From Candidatus Stahliibacteriota bacterium (GTDB taxonomy: Bacteria; Hydrothermota; Tepidihabitantia; SM23-42), in the NCBI GenBank assembly GCA_030613445.1, contig JAUWLY010000093.1:1-9393 (forward strand): 9,393 nucleotides of DNA. The letters are read 5' to 3'. The notes under the pieces were generated by a model. That model had not been told where the DNA came from and made no database searches. It was given only the letters and a program-made list of their open reading frames with translations. Below, one piece after another: positions 1-5,261 of this stretch (position 1 is its first letter; every line of letters starts with the position of its first letter). The position numbers and the translations under genes were made by a program.

Positions 1-213
1 TCCCTTCCCCTCGACAGAACTCGGGACTTTCAGCAAGGGAGAGGTAATTGTCTGGGAATCCTCTTCCCCCTGGGGCGAGGGAATATTAGGTGCGGTTTGA
101 TCGTTTGGTTCACCTGAGGGTAGTTGTGCCCCTTGTGAGAATAACTGCGTACATTCCACAGGGTAAACCCAAACAAATGAAAAGATGAATAGTAGTATAA
201 GTGATTTTTTCAT
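1..213 (-). CDS. Secreted protein, N-terminal fragment (cut by window edge)
   Basis: An open frame of 71 codons runs from ATG at 213 to the window edge with no stop. The start MKKSLILLFIFSFVWVYP is a classic Sec signal peptide: two lysines, then a hydrophobic stretch of about 12 residues. The following residues (about 21-71) are rich in Pro, Ser, Gln and Gly and look like a low-complexity linker just after export. No domain can be named from this fragment. The ATG overlaps the stop of the PIN gene in an ATGA arrangement, and an AGG-AGG-like stretch with one interrupting C sits directly before it. Translation may therefore be coupled to the upstream toxin gene. The first 18 bases are repeated exactly at 770-787, on the far side of the toxin-antitoxin pair. 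The reading frame is well supported; the function is unknown. Confidence 0.7.
   Translation of the reverse strand, partial: MKKSLILLFIFSFVWVYPVECTQLFSQGAQLPSGEPNDQTAPNIPSPQGEEDSQTITSPLLKVPSSVEGKG
196..213 (-). repeat. 18-bp direct repeat, copy next to the secreted gene
   Basis: The sequence ATGAAAAAATCACTTATA (minus strand) is the first six codons of the secreted-protein gene. It recurs exactly at 770-787 in the same orientation. The two copies bracket the DUF2281/PIN pair. Confidence 0.85.
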
Positions 214-497
214 CCTGCCTTTTTGTTCATTATGCCAGCACCATCGGGTGTTTTACGACCTTTTTCTGTACGATCGAAATCGCCATCAAAACTGATAATT
301 TCAAGGTTATTCTTTTCAGCAACTACATACTGATAAGCATCGTCGAAATCAAGATTGAATTCATGAGCCGACTTAATAACGGTTTCCATGTCATTGGTTA
401 ACAGAGCAATCACTCTCAGACCTGCGTTGGAAATCATGTCTTTTATGAATTGATGGAAAACATTAAGGAAGATATTGGTATCTACCAAAAATCTCAT
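210..497 (-). CDS. PIN-domain VapC-like toxin, internally shortened
   Basis: This is a PIN-domain ribonuclease of the VapC type, expected to cut RNA using a cluster of acidic residues and Mg2+. I chose ATG 497 (MRFLVDTN) because it forms an ATGA overlap with the antitoxin stop and matches the usual PIN start; ATG 515 would add only six residues. Visible motifs are LVDTNIF (Asp6), FDDAYQY (Asp52/53) and SFDGDF (Asp71, Asp73). At 95 aa it is much shorter than the usual 130-140 aa. The strand Asp-Thr-Asn is followed almost at once by FHQFIKD, which normally lies later, so roughly 35-45 residues carrying the usual second acidic residue seem to be missing in frame. The C-terminus (TEKGRKTP, then a short odd tail) reads through the ribosome-binding region of the next gene. 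It may be inactive or weak. Confidence 0.8.
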   Translation of the reverse strand: MRFLVDTNIFLNVFHQFIKDMISNAGLRVIALLTNDMETVIKSAHEFNLDFDDAYQYVVAEKNNLEIISFDGDFDRTEKGRKTPDGAGIMNKKAG

Positions 498-706
498 TGT
501 CCACCGATTCGCCACTTCGATATCTCATGTTGGAGTTCCACTGAGGTGTATTGGTCTTTCATATCCTTGAGCGCACCAGCCCAATCAAACCTCGGTTTAC
601 CCCGGGATTTCTTTCCCTGTTTCTCCAGTAAAAACTCTATAAAATCCTGCACTTCCTGCTGGAGATCAGGCGGTAATTTCTCTACAAATTCCTTAAGTGT
701 AGGCAT
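494..706 (-). CDS. DUF2281-type antitoxin of the PIN toxin
   Basis: A 70-aa protein with the hallmarks of DUF2281/VapB-like antitoxins: an N-terminal helical stretch with LPPDLQQEVQDFIEFLLEK, then the family signature FDWAGALKDMKDQYTSVELQ near residues 40-59. Such proteins neutralise the PIN partner encoded immediately downstream, and the two genes overlap by ATGA (494-497), implying translational coupling. The start at 706 is firm because a perfect AGGAGG lies 8 nt upstream. A TTGACT/TAAAAT promoter-like pair lies about 105-130 bp upstream. The family assignment is confident. The antitoxin role is inferred from family and position. Confidence 0.88.
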   Translation of the reverse strand: MPTLKEFVEKLPPDLQQEVQDFIEFLLEKQGKKSRGKPRFDWAGALKDMKDQYTSVELQHEISKWRIGGQ

Positions 707-724
707 AGATTTAACCTCCTTAAT

Positions 725-787
725 TTAGTTATACAAAAACTTCCTGTTCTTGCCACCAGAGTAATAAAATATAAGTGATTTTTTCAT
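725..787 (-). pseudogene. Mini-ORF remnant of a signal-peptide start
   Basis: The ATG at 787 opens a 20-codon frame beginning MKKSLI, identical for 18 bases to the start of the secreted gene at 213. It ends in TAA at 725, just before the antitoxin ribosome-binding site. An in-frame ATG at 802 would extend it by five residues. It is either a severed copy of the secreted-protein start or a short leader peptide; I cannot tell which. Confidence 0.35.
770..787 (-). repeat. 18-bp direct repeat, promoter-side copy
   Basis: Exact copy of 196-213, same orientation, 574 bp away. It lies between the putative promoter and the antitoxin gene. Confidence 0.85.
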
Positions 788-811
788 AATTCTCAAATTC
801 ATAGTGTCATT

Positions 812-839
812 ATTTTACTTGGTTTTGCCGACAAGTCAA
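812..839 (-). promoter_or_regulatory. Putative sigma-70-like promoter of the DUF2281/PIN pair
   Basis: Reading leftwards, TTGACT (839-834), a 16-bp spacer and TAAAAT (817-812). Transcription would start near 805, leaving a leader of about 100 nt that holds the mini-ORF before the antitoxin start. Confidence 0.5.
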
Positions 840-840
840 T

Positions 841-985
841 AACATGGCTGCTAAGAACCGCGCAGCAAGCTCCAATCCCAAGAACCAAATTCCAAATAAC
901 TCAATCCTTCATAACGACGAAGTCTTCTCGACAGGCTCGAAGAGTAAAGAACAGAGAGTAAGGAGTAAGGCGTAGAGCGTACTTA
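841..985. repeat. Intergenic repeat mosaic
   Basis: This gap holds a degenerate heptad array of the CCAANNN type (about 865-897) followed by a purine-rich run around 941-980 (GAGAGTAAGGAGTAAGGCG). Similar pieces recur at 2068-2137, 6245-6305, 9157-9228 and 9307-9337. I see no convincing gene in it. Confidence 0.6.
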
Positions 986-997
986 ATCGACAGGAAA

Positions 998-1429
998 TTA
1001 TGATCTGGGTAGAAGTAGTTTTGCATATTCATAAAATTTAAAGGCTGATTTTATTATACTATTTGCCGAATCTTTAGAATAGATAAAGCCATAGTCTGCA
1101 CTCTCACGAAGATCCATTGCCTCTCGAAAGGAATCCAAGTATTCTACAGGAAGTTTGCCTTTATCAACATATAATTCCTGAATTGCAGTGACTAAACAAC
1201 GATGACTTTTCTCACGATATCCTTGTTTAAATATTAATGCCCGAGCTATATGAAACATAGCATAATAACCCTGGATAGTTGCCCATTTCGGGTCGTTGTC
1301 TTGCAACGAATTCTTAGCGCGAGTTAAGTCATATTCTGCAGATCGAAGTTCTTTTTCGATCATATCGGTGGTCGCTTTAAAGAAAATCAGCTTGCGGCTA
1401 TCAATACAGCGTTGAAATTCGCTACTCAC
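998..1429 (-). CDS. HEPN-domain protein, partner of the MNT nucleotidyltransferase
   Basis: A 143-aa helical protein of the HEPN superfamily, the usual partner of minimal nucleotidyltransferases. In MNT/HEPN (type VII) toxin-antitoxin pairs the HEPN member is an RNase toxin that its partner silences by nucleotidylation. Family features seen are WATIQGYYAMFHIARALI in the middle and, later, GYREKSH and LRESADYGF. The start is taken as GTG 1429, which overlaps the upstream gene by 8 nt and follows GGGAGA. It restores the usual N-terminus, with an FQRCI...RKLIFF stretch before the MIEKELRSAEYDL helix. ATG 1477 would run far into the nucleotidyltransferase gene and is unlikely. The canonical HEPN RNase motif R-x(4-6)-H is not evident: the closest match, RxxxH in YREKSH, is one residue short. 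RNase activity is therefore uncertain, and it could instead act as a nucleotidyltransferase accessory subunit. Confidence 0.85.
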   Translation of the reverse strand: MSSEFQRCIDSRKLIFFKATTDMIEKELRSAEYDLTRAKNSLQDNDPKWATIQGYYAMFHIARALIFKQGYREKSHRCLVTAIQELYVDKGKLPVEYLDSFREAMDLRESADYGFIYSKDSANSIIKSAFKFYEYAKLLLPRS

Positions 1430-1943
1430 TTTTCTCCCACAATACAATACCACGATTGATTTGATCGTACAAAGCAAAATCAGCTTCTTTGAGATTTGTA
1501 TATTCTGTACTGTTCATTATTATGGAAGCAATCTTTGGATTTTTCCGGATTACTGCTCTAATTTTTTGTGAGTCATTAGACATAATAAAAAGATCAATAT
1601 CACTATCAGGTGTATTCTCACCACGAGAAGCGCTTCCGAAAAGGATAATGCGCCGCACAATTACTCTGACTTCTTTGAATAATGGATACAGTCTCATCAT
1701 CGTCAATAGTACTTTAATCTGTTTAACAACTGGATTCTTATCATTGACATTGTAGAGCATCATTCGTCCCTTCTTCTCGACTAATATTAACTCATTTTCA
1801 AAAAGTTCACGCAGAACACGACTGACAAAACCCAAACTGAGTTCTGTCTCTCGTGAGATCTGTCTCACATGATATTTCCCTTTGTTTTCAATGAGAAACT
1901 TTAGGACATTAAGCGAAGATTTATTGTTCATCAGCATGAACAT
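1422..1943 (-). CDS. Winged-helix MNT-type nucleotidyltransferase
   Basis: A 173-aa fusion of a DNA-binding and a catalytic domain. Residues about 10-65 form a winged helix (recognition region RQISRETELSLGFVSRVLRE). Residues about 90-170 are a minimal nucleotidyltransferase with a perfect G-S-x10-D-x-D motif (Gly103, Ser104, Asp115, Asp117), followed by the expected hydrophobic strand. A third carboxylate is not obvious. In related pairs such proteins modify the HEPN partner, here encoded next with an 8-nt overlap. ATG 1943 is chosen because GGAGG lies 7 nt upstream; ATGs at codons 3 and 5 are possible. The start region carries four alternating TGAAC/GTTCA half-sites about one helical turn apart, which suggests autoregulation through the winged helix. 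The family is secure; the substrate is unknown. Confidence 0.88.
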   Translation of the reverse strand: MFMLMNNKSSLNVLKFLIENKGKYHVRQISRETELSLGFVSRVLRELFENELILVEKKGRMMLYNVNDKNPVVKQIKVLLTMMRLYPLFKEVRVIVRRIILFGSASRGENTPDSDIDLFIMSNDSQKIRAVIRKNPKIASIIMNSTEYTNLKEADFALYDQINRGIVLWEKSE

Positions 1944-1961
1944 ATGTTCACCTCCATGAAC
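1926..1961. promoter_or_regulatory. Phased operator-like palindromes over the MNT start codon
   Basis: Half-sites GTTCAT (1926), ATGAAC (1936), GTTCA (1946) and TGAAC (1957) alternate in orientation with about 10-bp spacing. The inner pair forms the perfect 14-bp palindrome TGAACATATGTTCA (1937-1950), which contains the ATG. The outer pair spans the ribosome-binding site. A winged-helix protein encoded right here is the obvious candidate ligand. The alternative is RNA structure masking translation initiation. Confidence 0.55.
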
Positions 1962-2270
1962 ACTTAGAGCATTTTGGATATTTTTTCTGACTAATTGGAA
2001 GAGAATACATTAAACCTTTGGTTTGGAAGTTATCTACGCATTTCCAGCAAAAGTGCGGGATGGAAAGGAAAAGAGAGTAGAGAGTAGGGCGTAGGGCGAT
2101 TACCAAGATCCAAGAGCCAAATCCCAAGCTCCAAATAACTCAATTACTTAGTGACTTAATAACTGCTTTTCCTATGAAACGGTGAACTTTTGTTTTACAA
2201 AAGCATATCAGGATATCAGAAGATCAGTGGGAAGCATACCAGAAAAGCAGAATATCAGGATATTTAGTTC
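1962..2270. repeat. Intergenic repeat mosaic between MNT and four-helix genes
   Basis: Contents in order: AT-rich DNA upstream of the MNT gene with no clear promoter; a purine-rich GAGAGTAGGGCGTAGGGCG-type run (2068-2098); a CCAAGNN heptad array (2103-2137); an ACTTAATAACTGC segment (2153-2182) that recurs in near-identical form at 6174-6203; a perfect AT hairpin (2187-2203, CTTTTGT/ACAAAAG, 3-nt loop); and ATCAG-type repeats (2205-2262). The hairpin has no GC stem or strong T tract, so it is not a convincing terminator. No gene seen. Confidence 0.6.
2205..2262 (+). repeat. ATCAG-type repeat, 3' side of the four-helix gene
   Basis: Five ATCAG pentamers, most spaced 7-8 bp apart, with an ACCAG variant. 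The same kind of array occurs in opposite orientation at 2645-2707, so the two bracket the four-helix-bundle gene. Confidence 0.55.
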
Positions 2271-2681
2271 TTATTTCTTAGCACCTTTCTTCTTTCGAAC
2301 CCAGTTGATATAGCCATTAATTCCTCGAATTACCTCTTCATATCTACCGATTACATTATCAGCAATTGTCTTATCAACATATCCTTTCCCCTGCAAACTT
2401 CGAAAATGATTTTGAGTTTCCCCCGCTTCTTTGCGGGCAGTATTAAAACCTTTTATCTTCTCTTGGTAATAATAACTGCAATGACCTTCAGCAATATTGT
2501 CAGCTACTGATGATGACGATCGTTCAATCTGATCTCGTATCTTAAATCTCTCATGACGCGGTAACTTCTGGCATATTTGATGAACCTCAATCATAAGCGT
2601 GTGTGCTTTCTGCCACACCCACAGTCGTTCAAATCCAGCAACTGTCTTATTCTGATCTGCTGATTCGCTGATATCCTTCAT
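2271..2681 (-). CDS. Four-helix-bundle protein (23S rRNA intervening-sequence family)
   Basis: A 136-aa protein of the four-helix-bundle family first known from ORFs in 23S rRNA intervening sequences; the biochemical role of the family is not established. The core begins at about residue 16 (FERLWVWQKAHTLMIEVHQI) and continues with RDQIERSSSSVADNIAEG, the most conserved stretch. It ends in a lysine-rich tail. The first 12 codons (MKDISESADQNK) are encoded by ATCAG-type repeat DNA that continues upstream of the start. The N-terminus is therefore repeat-derived, or the true start lies later; no later ATG precedes the core. A weak AGGG lies 7 nt before ATG 2681. The gene follows the OmpA-family gene by 42 bp on the same strand and could share its transcript, but repeats on both sides suggest independent arrival. 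Confidence 0.85.
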   Translation of the reverse strand: MKDISESADQNKTVAGFERLWVWQKAHTLMIEVHQICQKLPRHERFKIRDQIERSSSSVADNIAEGHCSYYYQEKIKGFNTARKEAGETQNHFRSLQGKGYVDKTIADNVIGRYEEVIRGINGYINWVRKKKGAKK

Positions 2682-2707
2682 GCTGGTACCCTGATTTGCT
2701 GATACAC
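2645..2707 (-). repeat. ATCAG-type repeat spanning the four-helix start codon
   Basis: On the minus strand, ATCAG or ACCAG units occur every 7-8 bp from 2707 through the ATG (2681) and into codons 3-11. The array is the opposite-orientation counterpart of 2205-2262. Confidence 0.55.
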
Positions 2708-2723
2708 TTACTTTATTAACGCT

Positions 2724-4379
2724 TCATTCCTTCAAGATCACAAAATCAACTCTTCTGTTTTGCTGGCGACCGGGCTCAGTTTTGTTTGAGGCAATGGGAT
2801 TCTGCTCGCCATAGCCTTTGGCAATAAGCCTTTGCGGCTCAATCATGTGTTTTTCAATTAGATAATTACGCACTGAATTAGCACGTGCCCCAGATAATTT
2901 CAGATTATATGATGCGCTTCCAAGCGAGCATGTATGTCCTTGAATTTCAACTGATATTTCATAGTGATTTGTAATTATCCCTGCCGCCTCATCGAGAACT
3001 GGATACGACTCAGGTCTCAGTGTTGCCTTGTTCAGATCAAACTTCACTCCTTTTAAGGTTATGACCATACCACGTTTAATCATCTTAATGAGCAGGTCAG
3101 TCTGTTTTTCTTCATACACTACTACGGGGTGAAAACCAGTCTCATAGTCAAGTGCCTCTGCTTTTACATCATATATACCTGGTGCAAGGTCAGTAAACTC
3201 AAAATTGCCATTTGTGTCAGACTCAGTAATCTTATCTGTATCAAGGATTGATAACTGAACAATCAAAGGCTCATTAGTCTTCAGATCAACTACTTTGCCC
3301 TTTATGCTCCCTGTTTTTGCGGCTTCTTTGGTGAGACTGAAATCACAGATCGTTGTTTTGTCTGCAGTGACTTTTATTATTTTCTTGGAACCAATATAAC
3401 CTTTGGCACTCGCAAATAGTTCGTACGCACCTGGTTCTACTTTCTTAAAACTGTATGTCCCGATATCCGGACCAATAACCCTCGGGTCATATTCTGAATC
3501 GAGTATGATGACTTCACCTGCGATTACAGCGCCCTGGGTGTCGTATACAGTACCAGCGATCATGCCGGATTTTGGCTTTTCCTTTTTCTTATCCTGTACA
3601 TATGATATTGATGCAGCAAGCCTGGGCTGGTAATCACTCATATCTGACCACATTAACCATTCGAATTTACTCATTGCAATACCAATCTCAACTGGTAAGA
3701 ACCGGAATTTCAAACCCAAATTGAGATCACGACTATCACCTTCGAACAGAAATGATATCCTGTCACTAAACATTATTTCAACACCTGCAATCAATCCAAT
3801 ACCCCAATCACCACCTTTTTCATGATAGAGATTTGAATTGAAATAATGAGAATGAGTTCCATACCCGACATATCTACCCCTGCCAATGCCGATCGTCGCA
3901 TGCGAACGGTCAGTTGCTGAATAGGTCGCTACAATGAACGCGGAGCCGAGCTCAAATGGCTTTTCATAATCGCCTTCATAATACATGAGGTCATCATGCC
4001 AACCTGTGGAATCGCCGTGTCCGACTTCAGAGACATCAAGCGCATATGATATCTGATGAATGCCCCAGGATACTGCGATTACTTCACCGCCCAGGAAATT
4101 ATGGCAAAAACCTATTGCTGGCGTGAAATCTGAGAATGAAAGGATATCGAGATAAACTTCTAAATTATCACCCAGTCCTAATGCCATATGAATATTACCC
4201 TCAAAATCTTCATTGCCCGGTGCTGAACCAAGCGGTAGTGTTCCATCGAGTCCAATACGATAGCCCATATGCGGTAAAATACGCGCACCAGGGATATCGA
4301 TAAGACCACTCGTGCGGTTGAACTCTGCGTATGCTGTCGTTGCAGCAAATGCACAAACAATTATAATAATGTATTTCAT
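2724..4379 (-). CDS. Outer-membrane beta-barrel protein with two CarboxypepD_reg-like domains and an OmpA C-terminal domain
   Basis: A 551-aa envelope protein. Residues 1-18 are a signal peptide ending AYA. Residues about 19-265 alternate hydrophobic and polar stretches with many Gly and aromatic residues (start FNRTSGLIDIPGARILPHMG), as in outer-membrane barrels. Two carboxypeptidase-regulatory-like beta-sandwich domains follow (about 272-351 and 356-436; signatures GTYSFKKVEPGAYEL and GNFEFTDLAPGIYDV). The OmpA C-terminal peptidoglycan-binding domain covers about 438-551, with FDLNKATL, NLKLSGARANSV and QQNRRVDF. The conserved HTD Asp, which contacts diaminopimelate in this family, is Cys484 here (HTC). 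The partner Arg499 is kept. AAAGGA five bases before ATG 4379 supports the start. A GIY-YIG cassette sits 18 bp upstream. It likely links outer membrane and cell wall, although wall binding may be altered. Confidence 0.88.
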   Translation of the reverse strand: MKYIIIIVCAFAATTAYAEFNRTSGLIDIPGARILPHMGYRIGLDGTLPLGSAPGNEDFEGNIHMALGLGDNLEVYLDILSFSDFTPAIGFCHNFLGGEVIAVSWGIHQISYALDVSEVGHGDSTGWHDDLMYYEGDYEKPFELGSAFIVATYSATDRSHATIGIGRGRYVGYGTHSHYFNSNLYHEKGGDWGIGLIAGVEIMFSDRISFLFEGDSRDLNLGLKFRFLPVEIGIAMSKFEWLMWSDMSDYQPRLAASISYVQDKKKEKPKSGMIAGTVYDTQGAVIAGEVIILDSEYDPRVIGPDIGTYSFKKVEPGAYELFASAKGYIGSKKIIKVTADKTTICDFSLTKEAAKTGSIKGKVVDLKTNEPLIVQLSILDTDKITESDTNGNFEFTDLAPGIYDVKAEALDYETGFHPVVVYEEKQTDLLIKMIKRGMVITLKGVKFDLNKATLRPESYPVLDEAAGIITNHYEISVEIQGHTCSLGSASYNLKLSGARANSVRNYLIEKHMIEPQRLIAKGYGEQNPIASNKTEPGRQQNRRVDFVILKE

Positions 4380-4404
4380 TTTAGTCCTTTCATGCTGGGC
4401 AGGC

Positions 4405-4690
4405 CCTGTGTAATAATTATTCCTTTCCCTTCAGGTGATTGCATAGCCTGTTGTGCAAATACCTATGTCCATATGTTGTCTTTAGATACTTTTCTCTTTT
4501 TATAACATCACGTAAATCATGCGATGCTTCATAATAAACCAATTCAAACGGTCTTCTTTTCATTGTAGATTTCACAAATCCTTTGTTATGATATGCTAGC
4601 CTTTCTTTTAGATCCTTTGTATGTCCTATATATAACTTTTTATCCTTTTTACTTTTTAATACGTAAATATAATGCATATCATATTACACG
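4405..4690 (-). mobile_element. GIY-YIG cassette 1 with short inverted ends and 8-bp flanking direct repeats
   Basis: A 286-bp unit containing only the GIY-YIG gene. Its ends are inverted copies of GTGTAATA (CCTGTGTAATA on the left, TATTACACG on the right). It is flanked by the perfect 8-bp direct repeat GGGCAGGC at 4397-4404 and 4691-4698, as expected for a target-site duplication. Removing the unit and one repeat copy joins the leader ORF to a stop codon that overlaps the OmpA start by ATGA. No transposase is present. The mobility call is inference from structure. Confidence 0.55.
4417..4677 (-). CDS. GIY-YIG single-domain endonuclease-like protein (YhbQ/COG2827 type)
   Basis: An 86-aa stand-alone GIY-YIG domain. 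The module cuts DNA using two tyrosines, an arginine and a metal-binding glutamate. Here these appear as YIYVL (3-7), LYIGHT (15-20), Arg26, His30-Asn31, the LVYYE strand (46-50) and Arg61-Glu62. All are in the same register as the second copy at 7265-7531. The length matches the small YhbQ-like family. Start ATG 4677 has no clear Shine-Dalgarno, but the leader ORF stops 1 bp upstream (TGA 4681-4679), so reinitiation could load ribosomes. The gene lies between inverted repeats and 37 bp before the large OmpA-family gene. The family is sure. The biological role (repair, mobility or defence) is not settled by sequence. Confidence 0.88.
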   Translation of the reverse strand: MHYIYVLKSKKDKKLYIGHTKDLKERLAYHNKGFVKSTMKRRPFELVYYEASHDLRDVIKREKYLKTTYGHRYLHNRLCNHLKGKE

Positions 4691-4762
4691 GGGCAGGCTA
4701 CCGCCCTTGTCAGTTTCAGGAGTACTGACCATCATCATGCTATGTTGTCCAAAACCCAACAT
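4679..4762 (-). CDS. 27-codon leader ORF, probably truncated by the GIY-YIG cassette
   Basis: Reading left from ATG 4762, a strong GGGGAGGAG ribosome-binding site lies 5 nt upstream and a good promoter about 50 bp upstream, so translation here is plausible. The product begins MLGFGQHSMMMVS and ends at TGA 4681-4679. The last three codons lie inside the right end of cassette 1. If the cassette is removed, the frame continues for a few codons and stops at a TGA overlapping the ATG of the OmpA-family gene, giving about 30 codons. It may be a coupled leader peptide of the barrel gene. No known family is recognised. Confidence 0.45.
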   Translation of the reverse strand: MLGFGQHSMMMVSTPETDKGGSLPRVI

Positions 4763-4809
4763 TACGACTCCTCCCCTTTTGCATTGGTTAAGGGTTTGAT
4801 CTTAAAAAA

Positions 4810-4837
4810 AGTATATGAAAAATAATGCTTTTGTCAA
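4810..4837 (-). promoter_or_regulatory. Strong sigma-70-like promoter of the leader/GIY-YIG/OmpA transcript
   Basis: TTGACA (4837-4832), a 16-bp spacer and TATACT (4815-4810), followed by a T-rich stretch. The transcript would start near 4803 and run into the leader ORF. Confidence 0.65.
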
Positions 4838-4985
4838 GAATGATAATAAAATACACGGGCCTTGCAATTGTCGGGAATACGTGCAAGGATGTAGGTAGTT
4901 TTACGCATAGCGAACACACTGCGTTGAAGACATGCTGCGCTGAAGACACGCTACGCTGAAGACACGCCTTTACATGCAAAGCTGA

Positions 4986-5058
4986 AGACATCTCACATTT
5001 GTTCGATACACTGAAATCTGCAGCTCAATCGGAGATCAAGGCATATTTCGTGCACGCT
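4986..5058 (+). repeat. 73-bp exact direct repeat, left copy
   Basis: Identical to 5815-5887, offset 829 bp, same orientation. It begins AGACATCTCACATTTG and ends GTGCACGCT. The pair brackets the RelBE-like module. Confidence 0.9.
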
Positions 5059-5068
5059 TCGCTGAGGA

Positions 5069-5090
5069 GCCCGATGAATCGGGCGACTAC
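5069..5090 (+). repeat. Hairpin element with GACTAC tail
   Basis: GCCCGAT-GA-ATCGGGC forms a perfect 7-bp stem, followed by GACTAC. Related elements lie at 5937-5958, 9284-9305 and, reversed, 9259-9280. Confidence 0.75.
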
Positions 5091-5261
5091 ACAAAAAGAA
5101 CTGAATAGACAGTATCGGAGTAACAGTGTAACGGAGTATGGAAGAAACGGTGATAAAAAGATGAGACGGGGTTAGGAAGGTGGGAAGTTTTAAGGATTGG
5201 AAGATGAGAGATTCTGGGGCTTAGAAGGCGGGAAGTTATGAAGTCGAGAAACGGATGGACG

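Larger units (their letters stand above)
4845..5261. repeat. Intergenic repeat mosaic, left of RelBE
   Basis: No gene seen. Contents: a 16-bp tandem repeat (about 4921-4968, unit near GCGCTGAAGACACGCT); one copy of the 73-bp repeat (4986-5058); a hairpin with GACTAC tail (5069-5090); a run of CGGAGTAACAG-like text (5113-5140); and a purine-rich GGAAGTTNTRAR-like tract (5170-5250) resembling 9346-9375. Apparent reading frames across the 16-bp units are an artefact, because the period is not a multiple of three. Confidence 0.6.

Noticed and set aside
201..728. Plus-strand frames opposite the DUF2281/PIN pair
   Set aside because: They are antisense shadows of clearly supported minus-strand genes, with no family signature.
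841..985. Possible CRISPR array or RNA gene in the repeat mosaics
   Set aside because: The repeats are 5-16 bp, degenerate and contiguous rather than 25-40 bp repeats with unique spacers. No tRNA or rRNA-like fold was seen in any gap.
2187..2203. Hairpin as rho-independent terminator of the four-helix gene
   Set aside because: The 7-bp stem is AT-rich, lies about 70 bp downstream and is not followed by a strong T tract on the minus strand.
4178..4360. 60-codon minus-strand frame inside the barrel gene
   Set aside because: It is an out-of-frame shadow of the barrel/OmpA gene, without its own start signals.
4593..4799. 68-codon plus-strand frame
   Set aside because: It is antisense to the GIY-YIG gene and leader, and has no domain.
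4788..4991. 67-codon minus-strand frame with cysteine/serine-rich product
   Set aside because: It runs through the 16-bp tandem units and over the promoter at 4810-4837. The product has no domain and has the composition expected of repeat DNA.
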